Source of the DNA: Planctomycetota bacterium
Lineage (GTDB): Bacteria > Planctomycetota > Planctomycetia > Pirellulales > Pirellulaceae
Length of the DNA: 33,482 bases
Assembly (NCBI GenBank): GCA_026692885.1
Contig: JAPLNJ010000590.1
Span: 1 to 33,482 of the forward strand
Reading direction: 5' to 3'
The notes below the pieces were generated by a model that saw only the letters and a program-made list of their open reading frames with translations, searched no databases and was not told the DNA's origin. Both the position numbers and the translations under genes were made by a program. This document shows positions 24,073 through 32,793 of this stretch, piece by piece (the first letter of the stretch is position 1; each line of letters starts with the position of its first letter).

Positions 24073-24585
24073 ATGGCATATCGCTACGACAGCAGCGGCA
24101 TGGACGCGAGTTGGAACGGCGGCTGGATAAGCGCCGTCAGCGTAGCCGACGACCGCTGGTTCCTGGAACTGAGGGTGCCGGTGCAGGACCTCGGGATCCA
24201 GCGGGTCGCACCGACTGAAGGCTGGCGTCTGAATCTGTGCTGCAACCAGCCGGGCGGCAATACGACGTGGGCGGCAGTGGGCAACAATTTTCATCATCCG
24301 GACGCGTTTGGCGAACTGGTCGCGCAGGCCTTCGCCATGTGGCACGAAGCGCAGCCCCAGCAATGGAAGCAGAAGCAGGCCGCCATCCTTCAGGCCGCGG
24401 GCGCGCACGCCTCGCGATACACCGACCGCCTGACGGCCATCGAGTCCGCGGGCCTATCCGGCGTCACACACGATCCCGCTGCGGACTGGAAGGCGATCAC
24501 GCGGGCTTTTGCGAGGAGTGACTTCATCGGCAGCGCCTATCGGCGTGTCGAGGAGGAAGTGCGGTACGGGAAGTTCTTCGAGTGA
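24073..24585 (+). pseudogene. C-terminal CBM9-like domain fragment plus helical tail
   Basis: An open frame of 170 codons; the ATG at 24073 may be fortuitous. It begins MAYRYDSSGMDASWNGGWIS, then DRWFLELRVPVQDLGI, GWRLNLCCNQPGG and TWAAVGNNFHHPDAFGELV. This is the second half of a carbohydrate-binding family 9-like (DOMON-type) domain, which usually ends large secreted proteins. A charged helical tail of about 75 residues follows. The first half of the domain and everything upstream are missing. No signal peptide. Confidence 0.55.
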
Positions 24586-24618
24586 ACCAGCGTAGGATGG
24601 CGGTGCGAAGCCGTGAAC

Positions 24619-24704
24619 GTAGGACGGCTCTCCGAAGCCGTCCCGGACGGGTTCGGAGACCCGTCCTACGGCCGATGCGGGACGGGTTCGGAGACCCGTC
24701 CTAC
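24619..24704. repeat. Three 25-bp palindrome-like repeat units
   Basis: Two identical 25-nt units (24645-24669 and 24680-24704, core GGGTTCGGAGACCCG) are separated by 10 nt and preceded by a diverged unit at 24619-24643 (core GGCTCTCCGAAGCC). Each can form a small hairpin. Units of this type are common intergenic repeats in planctomycetes (recall). With only three unequal units it is not a CRISPR array. Confidence 0.75.
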
Positions 24705-24729
24705 TTTGATGCCAGCGATGAGGAATACC

Positions 24730-24876
24730 ATGTGCAAGAAGGCTGTCTGTTCATTGATCCTGCTGCTCTTGAACCAGGGCTGGATACTTGCGGCCGAGAC
24801 CGTCACGGAATATCGCGTCCGGGTCACGGAAGTGATTTCGGGATGGACCCAGGAGGTGCCCTTTGATGTTCAGTAG
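24730..24876 (+). pseudogene. Signal-peptide fragment of a secreted protein
   Basis: Forty-eight codons from an ATG at 24730 (another at 24718). MCKKAVCSLILLLLNQGWIL followed by AAETVTEYRVRV is a clear signal peptide and the first strand of a mature secreted protein. It stops after EVPFDVQ. Real secreted proteins of this kind are much longer, so this is probably the 5' stub of a deleted gene. Confidence 0.4.
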
Positions 24877-24918
24877 ATCGCAGAACCGTTCGATCCGTTG
24901 TCGTTCGTCGTTTGAGGA

Positions 24919-25884
24919 CTACATATCTTCGGCCAAGTTAAGTTCCCCGAAAGCGTTGCGATCGTCGATGGCCTTGGTGGAGGCTGGTGCGGACCAGAGG
25001 GAGCGCTCGATGCGGTTCGCCGCCGCCACGTGGACGCGCCCGATATTCGCTCGCCATGCTGTCTCGGGCGCCGGCGGCTCGACGCCAAGCGTCTTGAAGG
25101 GAATTTGCCACAGGATTTCATCCGGCTGGTTGCAGGCGAAGTTGCGACCGTATTGATAGGGGTAGCGCAGGGCGAAATCCGGACGCACGGTTTTGTCCAC
25201 GCGTGCCAGCTCGATCGTCGTCCGCCGGGGAACGATCTCGCCCAGCTCGCCGGGCAGATACCAACGCACGCCGAGTTCCTCCAGAAATGCGTACACGGCG
25301 TTGAGCGACCCGCGTTCGTCTTTTTCCCAGACTCCCAACTTCGCGCTGTACTCTTTCCACAGGTACCACAAGTGCGGGTTCCACCGCTCGCCCTGGAGGT
25401 TCACGCCACGGCGGCTCGCGCGCTCCGCCACGTCGGCGTCCCACTCCTGGAAGTAGGCGGGCACATTGCGCTCGCCTCCGCCGCGGAAGTAGGACGGCGG
25501 CGGCTGATAGTCGCTGTCGTGCCCCAGCAACACCAGCTCATGGCCCGCGCACACGATGCGAAAGGCGCCATGCAGCAAGCCGGCGTCGGTGACGTTGAGT
25601 CGATCCGTGTGAGGGCTGCGGCCGACATGGATGTGGCTCGCATAGTCCTCGCCTGGCGCAGTGGCGATGGGGAGCTTCGCGCCGCTGATCTTGAGCAGGT
25701 AGTCCTGCAATTCGGCGGCGGCCAGCTTGACCATGCGGGCCGGCTGGGCCGAAATGACGATGTCGGCCCGGGGCTGCCCGTCTTGGACCAGATAAGTCTC
25801 GCCCAGCGCCGCCGCACAACCGCCGGCGGCTGCCCACACCAGCGCGAGCGCGCCGACACACGATATCGTTCTCCGCATCATCAT
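24919..25884 (-). CDS. DUF4838-type secreted protein fused to CBM9-like tail (internal deletion)
   Basis: 321 residues from the first of three successive ATGs (25884), with GGAGA 5 nt upstream. The signal peptide is CVGALALVWAAAGGCAAA. Residues about 35-255 match the N-terminal glucuronidase-like domain of DUF4838 proteins: AAAELQDYLLKISGAKLPIA, IHVGRSPHTD, NAVYAFLEELGVRWYLPGEL. Near base 25110 the text changes to QIPFKTLGVEPPAP, TAWRANIGRVHVAAANRIER and LWSAP, which is the final part of a CBM9-like domain. The catalytic barrel normally between them (DUF4838 proteins usually exceed 600 residues) is gone, yet the frame is kept. The product may be exported but is not expected to be an enzyme. 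Confidence 0.6.
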   Translation of the reverse strand: MMMRRTISCVGALALVWAAAGGCAAALGETYLVQDGQPRADIVISAQPARMVKLAAAELQDYLLKISGAKLPIATAPGEDYASHIHVGRSPHTDRLNVTDAGLLHGAFRIVCAGHELVLLGHDSDYQPPPSYFRGGGERNVPAYFQEWDADVAERASRRGVNLQGERWNPHLWYLWKEYSAKLGVWEKDERGSLNAVYAFLEELGVRWYLPGELGEIVPRRTTIELARVDKTVRPDFALRYPYQYGRNFACNQPDEILWQIPFKTLGVEPPAPETAWRANIGRVHVAAANRIERSLWSAPASTKAIDDRNAFGELNLAEDM

Positions 25885-25885
25885 G

Positions 25886-26044
25886 TCACTCTCCGTCATT
25901 GTCCTGGGCATGCAGCGGCCAGGGCTCGTCCACGCCCGACACGTCACTGACCAGCAGGGCAAGCCGGCCTGCCTCTGCGACCGATAAAGAAGCGTCCAGG
26001 GCCGTAAGAAGCAGGCCGAAGAACAACAATTTCCAGCGGTTCAT
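25886..26044 (-). pseudogene. Signal-peptide stub of a secreted protein
   Basis: Fifty-two codons from the ATG at 26044 (GGGGAG 8 nt upstream): MNRWKLLFFGLLLTALDASL is a signal sequence, followed by SVAEAGRLALLVSDVSGVDE, WPLHAQDNDGE and TGA. The mature part is only about 30 residues, far too short for the secreted families here. Its stop lies 1 nt before the ATG of the DUF4838-type gene, so its 3' portion was probably removed by the rearrangement that brought that gene up. Confidence 0.4.
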
Positions 26045-26202
26045 CGTGTCGTCTCCCCAGGATCTGCTGGGGCAGTGGCTGGCGAGGGGCAGGCTCGTAC
26101 ATAGGGCGGGCGAAACGGGGCGGGACAATTGGTCGGACCAATTGAAACCGATTCTAGGGACGGCGATTTGGGCCTGTCAAGCAGGTCACATCGGCCAGCG
26201 CG

Positions 26203-26529
26203 ATGACCTTTCACGGCCCGTGGGAGTCCTCGGGCAAGGGAGAAGAGGCGACCATGGCTGGCCTTGACGGCACCGCGTCGCTGACCGTGAAGTGCTCGGG
26301 AAGCGCCGTCCTCCTGGTCCACGACGTGCGGCCCGACGGCCGTTTGATGTCGGTACGGATCGACGACGAGGCCTATGCGCCCGTGCAAACACGAGGCCAA
26401 CCGGCCACCGCAGTCCGCACGTGCCTGGCAGCCAGTCTTCCGCCGGGCCCGCATACGGTCACGATCTACTCGGCACTGCCGTGGCGGTCGGGGAAAGTGC
26501 TGATCCGCGCGGTGGAAACGTCGCCCTAG
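26203..26529 (+). pseudogene. C-terminal beta-domain fragment
   Basis: 108 codons read MTFHGPWESSGKGEEATMAG, then ASLTVKCSGSAVLLVHDVRP, GRLMSVRIDDEAYAPVQTRG and ARG-rich strands ending GKVLIRAVETSP. The strand pattern is that of a terminal jelly-roll domain of a secreted hydrolase (for example after an SGNH or glycosidase domain). There is no signal peptide and no ribosome site, and the ATG may be fortuitous. Probably a 5'-deleted remnant. Confidence 0.35.
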
Positions 26530-27510
26530 GGCCGACATGGTCCGGGCTTGAAGCGAAAACGACGAAGAACAGTTTGAGGATTCGTCGGAGGCGAAATATT
26601 GCGACACTCGCAGACGAAAGGGGGAGTCAACCGGCCGGCCGATCGGCTGAGTTCCGAACGTCAAAGGGCTCGGCTGCGACGAACCGACCGTTCTACTGGA
26701 ACCCCCCCGGTAGAGAATCGCCTGGTCGTCAGCCTCCAGCGTATCTGGGAGCGCCGCTGGATGTTCTGCGCCAGCCTCAGTGACTGGGTGACTCCCGGAT
26801 GGAACGTCGGCACCTAGAATAAAGACGCCTTGGCGATGCCCCACACGGTCGCACAGAATAGTCCTGTGCCCGCCTGGTTCGCTCGTGTGCGGATCGCTTC
26901 CGATCCTGCAAACCCGCCCGCCTCGAAGCTCGCCGTGAACCGCGAATCGAACGTTTCGCCCGTTTCTCCCCAAGAGACTTCACGGCGCGATTTTGACAAG
27001 TGGAGCGGCGAAGTGGCTGTCGGGACGGCGCTCGCCAGCCTGTCTCTGCGCCGCGTCAATGCCGCGTAGGACAACACGGTCCGCCTGATCCTGATCGGCA
27101 ACCGCGGGGCGGCAACGGGGCCGCAAAGGGCGCCCGACAGTGAATTGCGGAGGCCCTGTTGCATTCCTTACCCGTGACTGCGAGAATCTGGTCAACATTG
27201 CGGCTGTTGCGAGGGGTCCCCAAGTCACAGCTGTTCAAAGGGTTCCGGCGTATCGAGTGGCGTGGCAAGGGATCGGGGCCGCGTTGATCGAGTCCCGGCA
27301 ATTCAACCCCGCACACGCGGAGGCCGCTGGGATCGGGGCATGACTGGGCACGGGACTTTCTCCCGTCGATGTACCCTCGGCCGGATGCGGCCGCGCCAGC
27401 GTGGTGCCCGGAACGATTAAATGCGGAAAGACGACCCAGGTCGACGGTGACCTCAAGCCTCAGTCATAGGGCGGTCGTGTGTAGGAGTTCCCCGTCTAGC
27501 GTCTGTGGCG
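26530..27510. other. About 1 kb without a convincing gene
   Basis: Both strands were read. Short open frames exist (for example plus strand 26830-27069 and 27140-27343) but lack ribosome sites and family patterns; the minus-strand reading of 26840-27000 has a protein-like look (GETGETFDSRFTASFEAGGF) that I cannot name. No tRNA fold or long palindrome was found. The last part must hold the promoter of the methyltransferase gene; GGAGG at 27511-27515 is its ribosome site. Confidence 0.5.
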
Positions 27511-27520
27511 GGAGGCAATG

Positions 27521-30334
27521 ATGCCAGTCGTGACAAACCGAACCGAGGCCATCGACTACGTCGCATCCCACGCGGCACGCCTTGGTTATGCGCGTGGCGC
27601 GGTGTGGCGCGATTGCCCGGTTCTGACTTCCAATGGCGCGGAACATTGGACGCCCGTGGCTCTGGCCATCTTCGACGATCCTATTCGCCGAGGGGTTCCG
27701 GAACACTGCTGCATCGGCATCGCAACGCCGGACGCTGGAGACGAGTCCGCCTTCCGCCTTCTTGGCGATTGTGGCGCTTGGACTCAGATCGTCGTACGGG
27801 AACGTGACTGGCTCTGGAGGCCGGAACCGGAGGCCTCGACCGATGGCCCGCACGCGTTTGCCCACCTGTCTGAAATGCTCGACCGTGAGCGGACTCGGCT
27901 CCTGCCTTCAGCCATCATGCTTCAGAAGCGAAATCGCCAGGGCTATCTTTTCGACCACATCTTTCCCATCACACACCGCAAGCTGGTGCAGGTCTTCGAG
28001 AACGCGGTGCTGGCGGGCTGGCGTGAGTTGACCGAGAATCAGAAACGTCAGCAGAACGCCCTGGAGAAACTGTGCGCGACGGCGTTGCGTATCCTCTGCA
28101 TGCAAGTATTCAACCATCGGGATGTGCTCGACCGGCTTCCCGAAACGAACATCTCCGGCCCGCGTCGTCCCGCGAAGACGTACACGGAACTTTACGAGCA
28201 CATGCGAAACCTGCCGGCTCACCTGAGCGGCCTTCGCGCCTATATGACGGATTGGAGAAGGCAATTCGGCCTCGATACGGAAGACGCTGTCTTTCGCGCG
28301 CTCTCTCAAGACAGCCAGTACGATTTCGCATGTCTGACGCCGGACATGTTGGGCCCCTTCTATCAGGCGGCGCTAATGCGCGATCCCGCCACAGGAGAGG
28401 TTGACAAGGAGAAACGAAAACTGCACGGTGTTTTCTACACTTCGCGTCGCATCACGCAGCTTATTCTCGACCGACTCCCGATCGAGGAAATCGACCCGGA
28501 GGGCCGGTTCCTGCTCGATCCGACGTGCGGCAGCGGCAGCTTCCTAATGGCTGGAGAGCAGCGGCTCAGCGAGCTAATCCGACCTCGCCGACTTTCAGAT
28601 GCCGAGAAGGCGGCGAGGGCGTCCGGCTTTATCCAGGGCAACGATCGAGACACCTTTGCAGTGCTCGTCGCGCGGCTCCAACTCGTCCTCGACAAGCCGG
28701 ACAGCGAATGTCAGTATCGTTTCACGGAAATCGACATTGAGTTCGATCGCTCTAGCGGGGCAAGCATCGGCGTTCCCTACGTGAATCGGCCCTCCATCAT
28801 CGTAGGGAATCCGCCGTTTCTGCGGCATGACAAGGTCGAGGAACGAGCGGCCTTGTTCTTGCACGCCGCGGCTAACGAGTGGCTGAGAGACGGGGGTCTG
28901 CTCGGCCTTGTCTTGCCAGCCACATTCTTGAGCGGGACAGACCGTTGCCGTACCGTTCGGGAGGCCGTTCTCGAATCGTGTGAATTGCTGGAGGTATGGG
29001 ATCTGCCTCGCAACATACTGTCTGATGAGAAAGACGGAAACGGCGGCACGAACGGGGGCGACATCGAATCTTGCGTCGTGCTCCTTCGAAAACGAAAGGC
29101 TTCCCAGAATCTCGTTTCGTTCTGCCGTGTGCTCAGCGTGGACAGGAGTGTGGAGGCACGGAAGCTCTTCAGACACAAGGGCTGTTTTAGCTCGCACGGG
29201 CTCTGTGTTACCGCAAGAGACTGGGGGGTACTCCCAGAATCGCGGTGGTGGGCAAGTGCATTGGCTCCAACATTGCGACGCCTGTGCGAGTCCCCCCAGT
29301 GTGTCACCGTCAAGGACGTGTGCCAGCTGAGGAATGGAATCCAACGTACACCGGAGAAACCTGTCAAAGCAAAATCTGCTCCCACCCGCGAGCATGTACC
29401 CTGGCTACAAACAGCCCAAGGCATGCGTGCATTCTCCCTAACGGTGTGGCAACAGAACATCACTTCGGACTACATTAGGTATCCGGGTAAGATGCGGTGG
29501 CCGCGGCTGGAATGGGCAACACGGGACTCCAACACGGGAGATGAACTCGGCGAGCGGGAATGGCGGAAGAACGGCGTTTTTTCCGGCCGGAAGATCCTGA
29601 TACACAAGACTGCCGACCCCGCGTCCACCAGACCTCTCCGGGCCTTCATCGACGTTGGCCACTTTCCTAGCGACAATTTCCACTTTGCGTGGTTGGATCC
29701 TCGCTTGCCCGAAGGAAATTCCTGGACATATGAAGCCCTTCTCGCCATCTTAAACGCTCCCGTGAGCCAATTGTGCCTATCGCTGGCCCGAACCAGAAAC
29801 AACCCAACGGACGTTATTGAGTCAATCCCTATTCCCAAATTGGACCGTAAATCGATCATTGCAATTAGCCGTGAGGTTTCCGCGATCCTCGCCGCTGACG
29901 CTGATGACAACGAAAGACGTACAGCACGCCTCGAATCACTTGATCGGCAGATTCTAGGGCTGTACCCATTATCAGAATGGGAGAAAGACCTGTTGTGGCA
30001 CATGGTGCACGGCAGTGTATGCCAAGAAGACCACCCACTGTGGACTGATGCGCCCTGGCCTGTGCATGGCGTGGTCGAGGCAATTCGAGAAGCTGATGAG
30101 GACGGTCCGTCCACGATACGAATTCGCGTTCCGGCGTTTAGACGCGGTGCGCAGATCTATGGCGGGCCGATCCCGCTGGAGATGCCCGGTTGGGCGATGG
30201 TGGCGGGGATCGAGTTCCAGGCAGAGATCCCGTGGCCGGACGCCGAGGCATGTGTTTTCGATCCGCTGAAGGTACGGCGGTTTCGTCCCCTGCCGTTTGC
30301 CTATGAGGCTGCAAAGACAAACGGGCGCAGCTAA
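27521..30334 (+). CDS. N6-adenine DNA methyltransferase (type IIG/Eco57I-like architecture)
   Basis: 937 residues. Start taken at the second of two adjacent ATGs (27521), 5 nt after GGAGG; the first is only 2 nt from it. Residues about 300-320 (GVFYTSRRITQLILDRL) and 333-342 (DPTCGSGSFL, AdoMet-binding motif I) plus IIVGNPPF near 426-433 (catalytic motif IV NPPF) define a gamma-class N6-adenine methylase. The remaining C-terminal part, with AWL and TRD-like segments (DVCQLRNGIQ, IPIPKLDRKS), fits a target-recognition region of type I/IIG enzymes. The first 290 residues contain no PD-(D/E)xK nuclease motif that I can see; they include LFDHIFPITHRKL and a helical block. It is followed after 19 nt by a metallo-hydrolase gene in the same operon. 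Confidence 0.85.
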   Translation: MPVVTNRTEAIDYVASHAARLGYARGAVWRDCPVLTSNGAEHWTPVALAIFDDPIRRGVPEHCCIGIATPDAGDESAFRLLGDCGAWTQIVVRERDWLWRPEPEASTDGPHAFAHLSEMLDRERTRLLPSAIMLQKRNRQGYLFDHIFPITHRKLVQVFENAVLAGWRELTENQKRQQNALEKLCATALRILCMQVFNHRDVLDRLPETNISGPRRPAKTYTELYEHMRNLPAHLSGLRAYMTDWRRQFGLDTEDAVFRALSQDSQYDFACLTPDMLGPFYQAALMRDPATGEVDKEKRKLHGVFYTSRRITQLILDRLPIEEIDPEGRFLLDPTCGSGSFLMAGEQRLSELIRPRRLSDAEKAARASGFIQGNDRDTFAVLVARLQLVLDKPDSECQYRFTEIDIEFDRSSGASIGVPYVNRPSIIVGNPPFLRHDKVEERAALFLHAAANEWLRDGGLLGLVLPATFLSGTDRCRTVREAVLESCELLEVWDLPRNILSDEKDGNGGTNGGDIESCVVLLRKRKASQNLVSFCRVLSVDRSVEARKLFRHKGCFSSHGLCVTARDWGVLPESRWWASALAPTLRRLCESPQCVTVKDVCQLRNGIQRTPEKPVKAKSAPTREHVPWLQTAQGMRAFSLTVWQQNITSDYIRYPGKMRWPRLEWATRDSNTGDELGEREWRKNGVFSGRKILIHKTADPASTRPLRAFIDVGHFPSDNFHFAWLDPRLPEGNSWTYEALLAILNAPVSQLCLSLARTRNNPTDVIESIPIPKLDRKSIIAISREVSAILAADADDNERRTARLESLDRQILGLYPLSEWEKDLLWHMVHGSVCQEDHPLWTDAPWPVHGVVEAIREADEDGPSTIRIRVPAFRRGAQIYGGPIPLEMPGWAMVAGIEFQAEIPWPDAEACVFDPLKVRRFRPLPFAYEAAKTNGRS

Positions 30335-30353
30335 GCCGACGAATGAGGAAATC

Positions 30354-31430
30354 GTGAGTCCATCAGACACCGGCAAGTGCCCGAGACCATCGTGCATGGA
30401 GGTCGTCTTCCTGGACGTCGGGCATGGATGCTGCACGGTCATCGTGACGCCTCATCAACGGCGAGTCGTTCTCGTTGACTGCAATGCCGGGGCGGGGCCG
30501 GGAACGATCCGCTATCTTGAGAGAAGCCAACTTCCGTTGCCCGACGTGATCTGCATCTCGCACTTACACGATGACCACGTGGCCGGGTTTGCAGCAATCT
30601 TCCGGCACTTGATCGAAAAAAGAGTCGGCGTGGAGCGGGTGTACACGAACTACGCCGGTCACACGAGTCGCAAGAGAAGCAGGGACGGTGGGCAGGCCGT
30701 CGTTCAGCAACTTCGAGACTTGTTGGACGGAGAGGGAAATCGCTTGCGGGATTTCCATTCTAGCGAGGATCCGTACGAGTTGGACGGCCTGATCCTGACC
30801 GTTCTGCATCCCGACAAGTTCGATCTGCGGAATCACCAGGATCGTGATGAAATGCATAACGAATTGAGCGGGGTCTTGCGGGTGACCTACGGAAAGTCGT
30901 CAGTGTTGCTTCCGGGCGACATCGAAGGGTGGGCCGCCTCTTGCCTCCTGTCTCGGCATACGCCACTGCAGTTGCGGGCTCAGTTGCTACTCTTTCCACA
31001 CCACGGCGCCGGTTGGGAACACAACAGTCCTGCCGGCGCAACGACAACCAGACACGGCATCGACGTGGTATCACCGTCGGTGTTTGTGAGCGCCGTGGCG
31101 CCGACATGGACGGTGCTTTCGGTCGGTTCTAATAATGATGGCAGTTGGTCCAGCTACGAGCATCCCTGTCAGGACGTCTTGGATCTGTTGCGCAGTTGGC
31201 ACCGGGAGCAGGGCAGTGGCTTCGTCTGCACAGAAGCGACTCCACGTTGCGATACCACCATCTGTGAGCGCGCACGGTCTGAACTGCCTGCGGGCGCCAT
31301 TCGAGTCCCATGCGGCGGGAGCATTCGGTTCAGTCTCGACACCGATGGTTCCGTCAATATGGATCCCACGGCCCAGTCTGAATGGGAGCGCGTTGTCGAG
31401 CGACTCCCACAACCACAGTGCCGAGGCTGA
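30354..31430 (+). CDS. ComEC-like metallo-beta-lactamase-fold hydrolase
   Basis: 358 residues from the GTG at 30354, which has GAGGAAAT just upstream; an ATG at 30396 (MEVVFLDVGHG) lacks a ribosome site. Residues 18-31 (VFLDVGHGCCTVIV) begin the fold. SHLHDDH at 69-75 gives His70, His72, Asp74 and His75 of the metal site. ELSGVLRVTYG and VLLPGDIEG (Asp189) and LFPHHGAG (215-220) complete the pattern of ComEC-type MBL domains, which hydrolyse nucleic-acid phosphodiesters or related substrates. No membrane segment is present, unlike ComEC, so it is a cytoplasmic enzyme. The C-terminal 100 residues are Cys/Trp-bearing and unassigned. Coupled position behind the DNA methylase suggests it acts on DNA or a nucleotide signal; this is inference. 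Confidence 0.85.
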   Translation: MSPSDTGKCPRPSCMEVVFLDVGHGCCTVIVTPHQRRVVLVDCNAGAGPGTIRYLERSQLPLPDVICISHLHDDHVAGFAAIFRHLIEKRVGVERVYTNYAGHTSRKRSRDGGQAVVQQLRDLLDGEGNRLRDFHSSEDPYELDGLILTVLHPDKFDLRNHQDRDEMHNELSGVLRVTYGKSSVLLPGDIEGWAASCLLSRHTPLQLRAQLLLFPHHGAGWEHNSPAGATTTRHGIDVVSPSVFVSAVAPTWTVLSVGSNNDGSWSSYEHPCQDVLDLLRSWHREQGSGFVCTEATPRCDTTICERARSELPAGAIRVPCGGSIRFSLDTDGSVNMDPTAQSEWERVVERLPQPQCRG

Positions 31431-31581
31431 CGGTCGCGTCCACAAACCGAGGCCGTGCTGGCACGGGACACCCCAGCGGGTCGAAATCGCAGACACGGCC
31501 TGGGCACGGAGGAGGCACGCTAGTGTTGTGACGCATCATTAACGGTACTTTTGGGCGACTTGCGGGTTTCATCCTCATTAG

Positions 31582-31740
31582 GGAGGATGGAGCCACCAAA
31601 TCACATTGACGGATGCGGAACGAACGGCGTTGGAACGTTGGGCATGTGGGCGCAGCACGGCAGTCCGTTTGGTTTTGCGAGCCAAGATTGTGCTGCTTGC
31701 CGCAGAAGACAGAAGAGAGGGGAAAGGAAAAGACCGATGA
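31582..31740 (+). mobile_element. IS630-type transposase N-terminal remnant
   Basis: From a TTG at 31606 the frame reads [20 protein letters not shown], then [18 protein letters not shown], before a stop at 31738. '[11 protein letters not shown].[10 protein letters not shown].[11 protein letters not shown]' is the start of many IS630-family transposases (HTH region). The remainder, with the DDE catalytic part, is absent. A GGGAGGATGG precedes it but the ATG there is in another frame. The element's ends were not identified. Confidence 0.6.
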
Positions 31741-31741
31741 T

Positions 31742-32341
31742 ATGAACCGCTTCTCGTGGATACCGGGCGTGCTGTACCTCGTGGCAAGCGCGTGGGCTGT
31801 ATCGCCGCTCCAGGCGGTAACAGTCCGCCCGTTACCCGACTCTCTACACGGGCTGGTGGCCGGACAACCTTCTTTCAAACGCGCCCATAGACATCGGGGG
31901 AACGGACCTGGGGCTATTCTGGGTTGACCTGAGGGTTCCCCGGGATGCGACTCCGGGGATTTACCAGGCACGGCTTTCGGGAAGTGCGCGGCAAGGCGAC
32001 CGGACTGGGAGAAGACGGGCTGGCGGTTGTCGGATCGCCTCGCTCCTTTTCCCTGCGCTGGCATCCATAACGGGAACGGATACGTCGTCTATCCTGGCCC
32101 TTGTCCGAGCATCCGGTGGAAAGTGTTGCGAGACTGCCTGGAAGACTATGGATACTTGATGGAGCTGAAGAAGCGGGCTTCGGCCAGTTCGAGGCCGGAT
32201 CTCCGCACCCAAACTGCTCGGTTGTTGGACGTGCCCAGTGAGGTGCTCGTGGATGCCCACTACTTCAGCCGAGACCCCGCGGCACTCGCCCGAACCCGCA
32301 AGGCCTTGGCCGACTGCATCGAGGTCCTCAGTCCGCGATGA
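31742..32341 (+). pseudogene. GH123/DUF4091-type secreted glycosidase, frameshifted and internally deleted
   Basis: The ATG at 31742 opens a signal peptide (MNRFSWIPGVLYLVASAWAV). At about 31852 the reading shifts by one base, and the new frame reads WWPDNLLSNAPIDIGGTDLG, then LFWVDLRVPRDATPGIYQA, the N-terminal domain of GH123/DUF4091 enzymes. From about 32030, back in the first frame, CAGIHNGNGYVVYPGPCPSI then LEDYGYLMELKK is the C-terminal end of the same family ('GdG.lvYPG.dg.PsiRle.iRDgleDYdYL'). The middle, including the catalytic Asp-Glu pair, is missing. A clear pseudogene. Confidence 0.7.
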
Positions 32342-32470
32342 ACTGAGTGCCCAGGGCCGACGCATGAAAGAATCTTGGCAGTAGCCGCGCCCGGTTGCAG
32401 GCCGGAACGGTGGGAGACTACAACTTCCTACGGTGCTGGCCTGCGACGCCGCTGGATCAGGAGGTTAATC

Positions 32471-32793
32471 ATGCGCAAAACGGTACTCTGCGGGATGGTG
32501 GTCGCCTTCTTCGTGTCCGGTCGGCAGTCCGTGGCCGCCGGCGCGGTCGCGGCCCCGTTCGTCCCGGCCGCCGACTGCGTCGCCGATCTGCTCGCGGACG
32601 AGCCCGCCAAGCTGTTCGAGGCGGTCAACGGCACCATTGAGAAAGGCCAAGCCGACGGCACCGCGGTCTTACGGTGGAAACTCGCCGCCGGGCAGACGGC
32701 GCAGCTCGCGCTCCGCCGTGAGCATCCGCTCTTCGCCCGGCTGCGAGATTTCGACCGGTTCCAGATGGAGTTCCGCATCGTTTCGGGCGGGAA
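32471..32793 (+). pseudogene. N-terminal stub of a secreted protein
   Basis: The ATG at 32471 has a near-perfect ribosome site (AGGAGGT, 5 nt). MRKTVLCGMVVAFFVSGRQS and following AVAAGAVAAPF form a signal peptide, then ADCVADLLADEPAKLFEAVN and LFARLRDFDRFQMEFRIVSG resemble the first carbohydrate-binding-like domain of a large secreted enzyme. After about 32793 the sequence continues as unrelated protein in another frame. The gene was therefore cut, although its expression signals are intact. Confidence 0.55.

Noticed and set aside
24619..24704. Direct repeats that could be a small CRISPR array
   Set aside because: Only two identical units 10 nt apart plus one diverged unit; the spacer is too short and no cas gene is nearby.
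26041..26973. 310-codon minus-strand open frame
   Set aside because: Composition is Arg/His/Gly-rich without secondary-structure pattern, and it overlaps the more protein-like fragment at 26203-26529; a shadow frame.
30396..31430. Start of the MBL gene at the ATG at 30396
   Set aside because: No ribosome site precedes it, whereas the GTG at 30354 has GAGGA and fits the operon spacing; kept as an alternative only.
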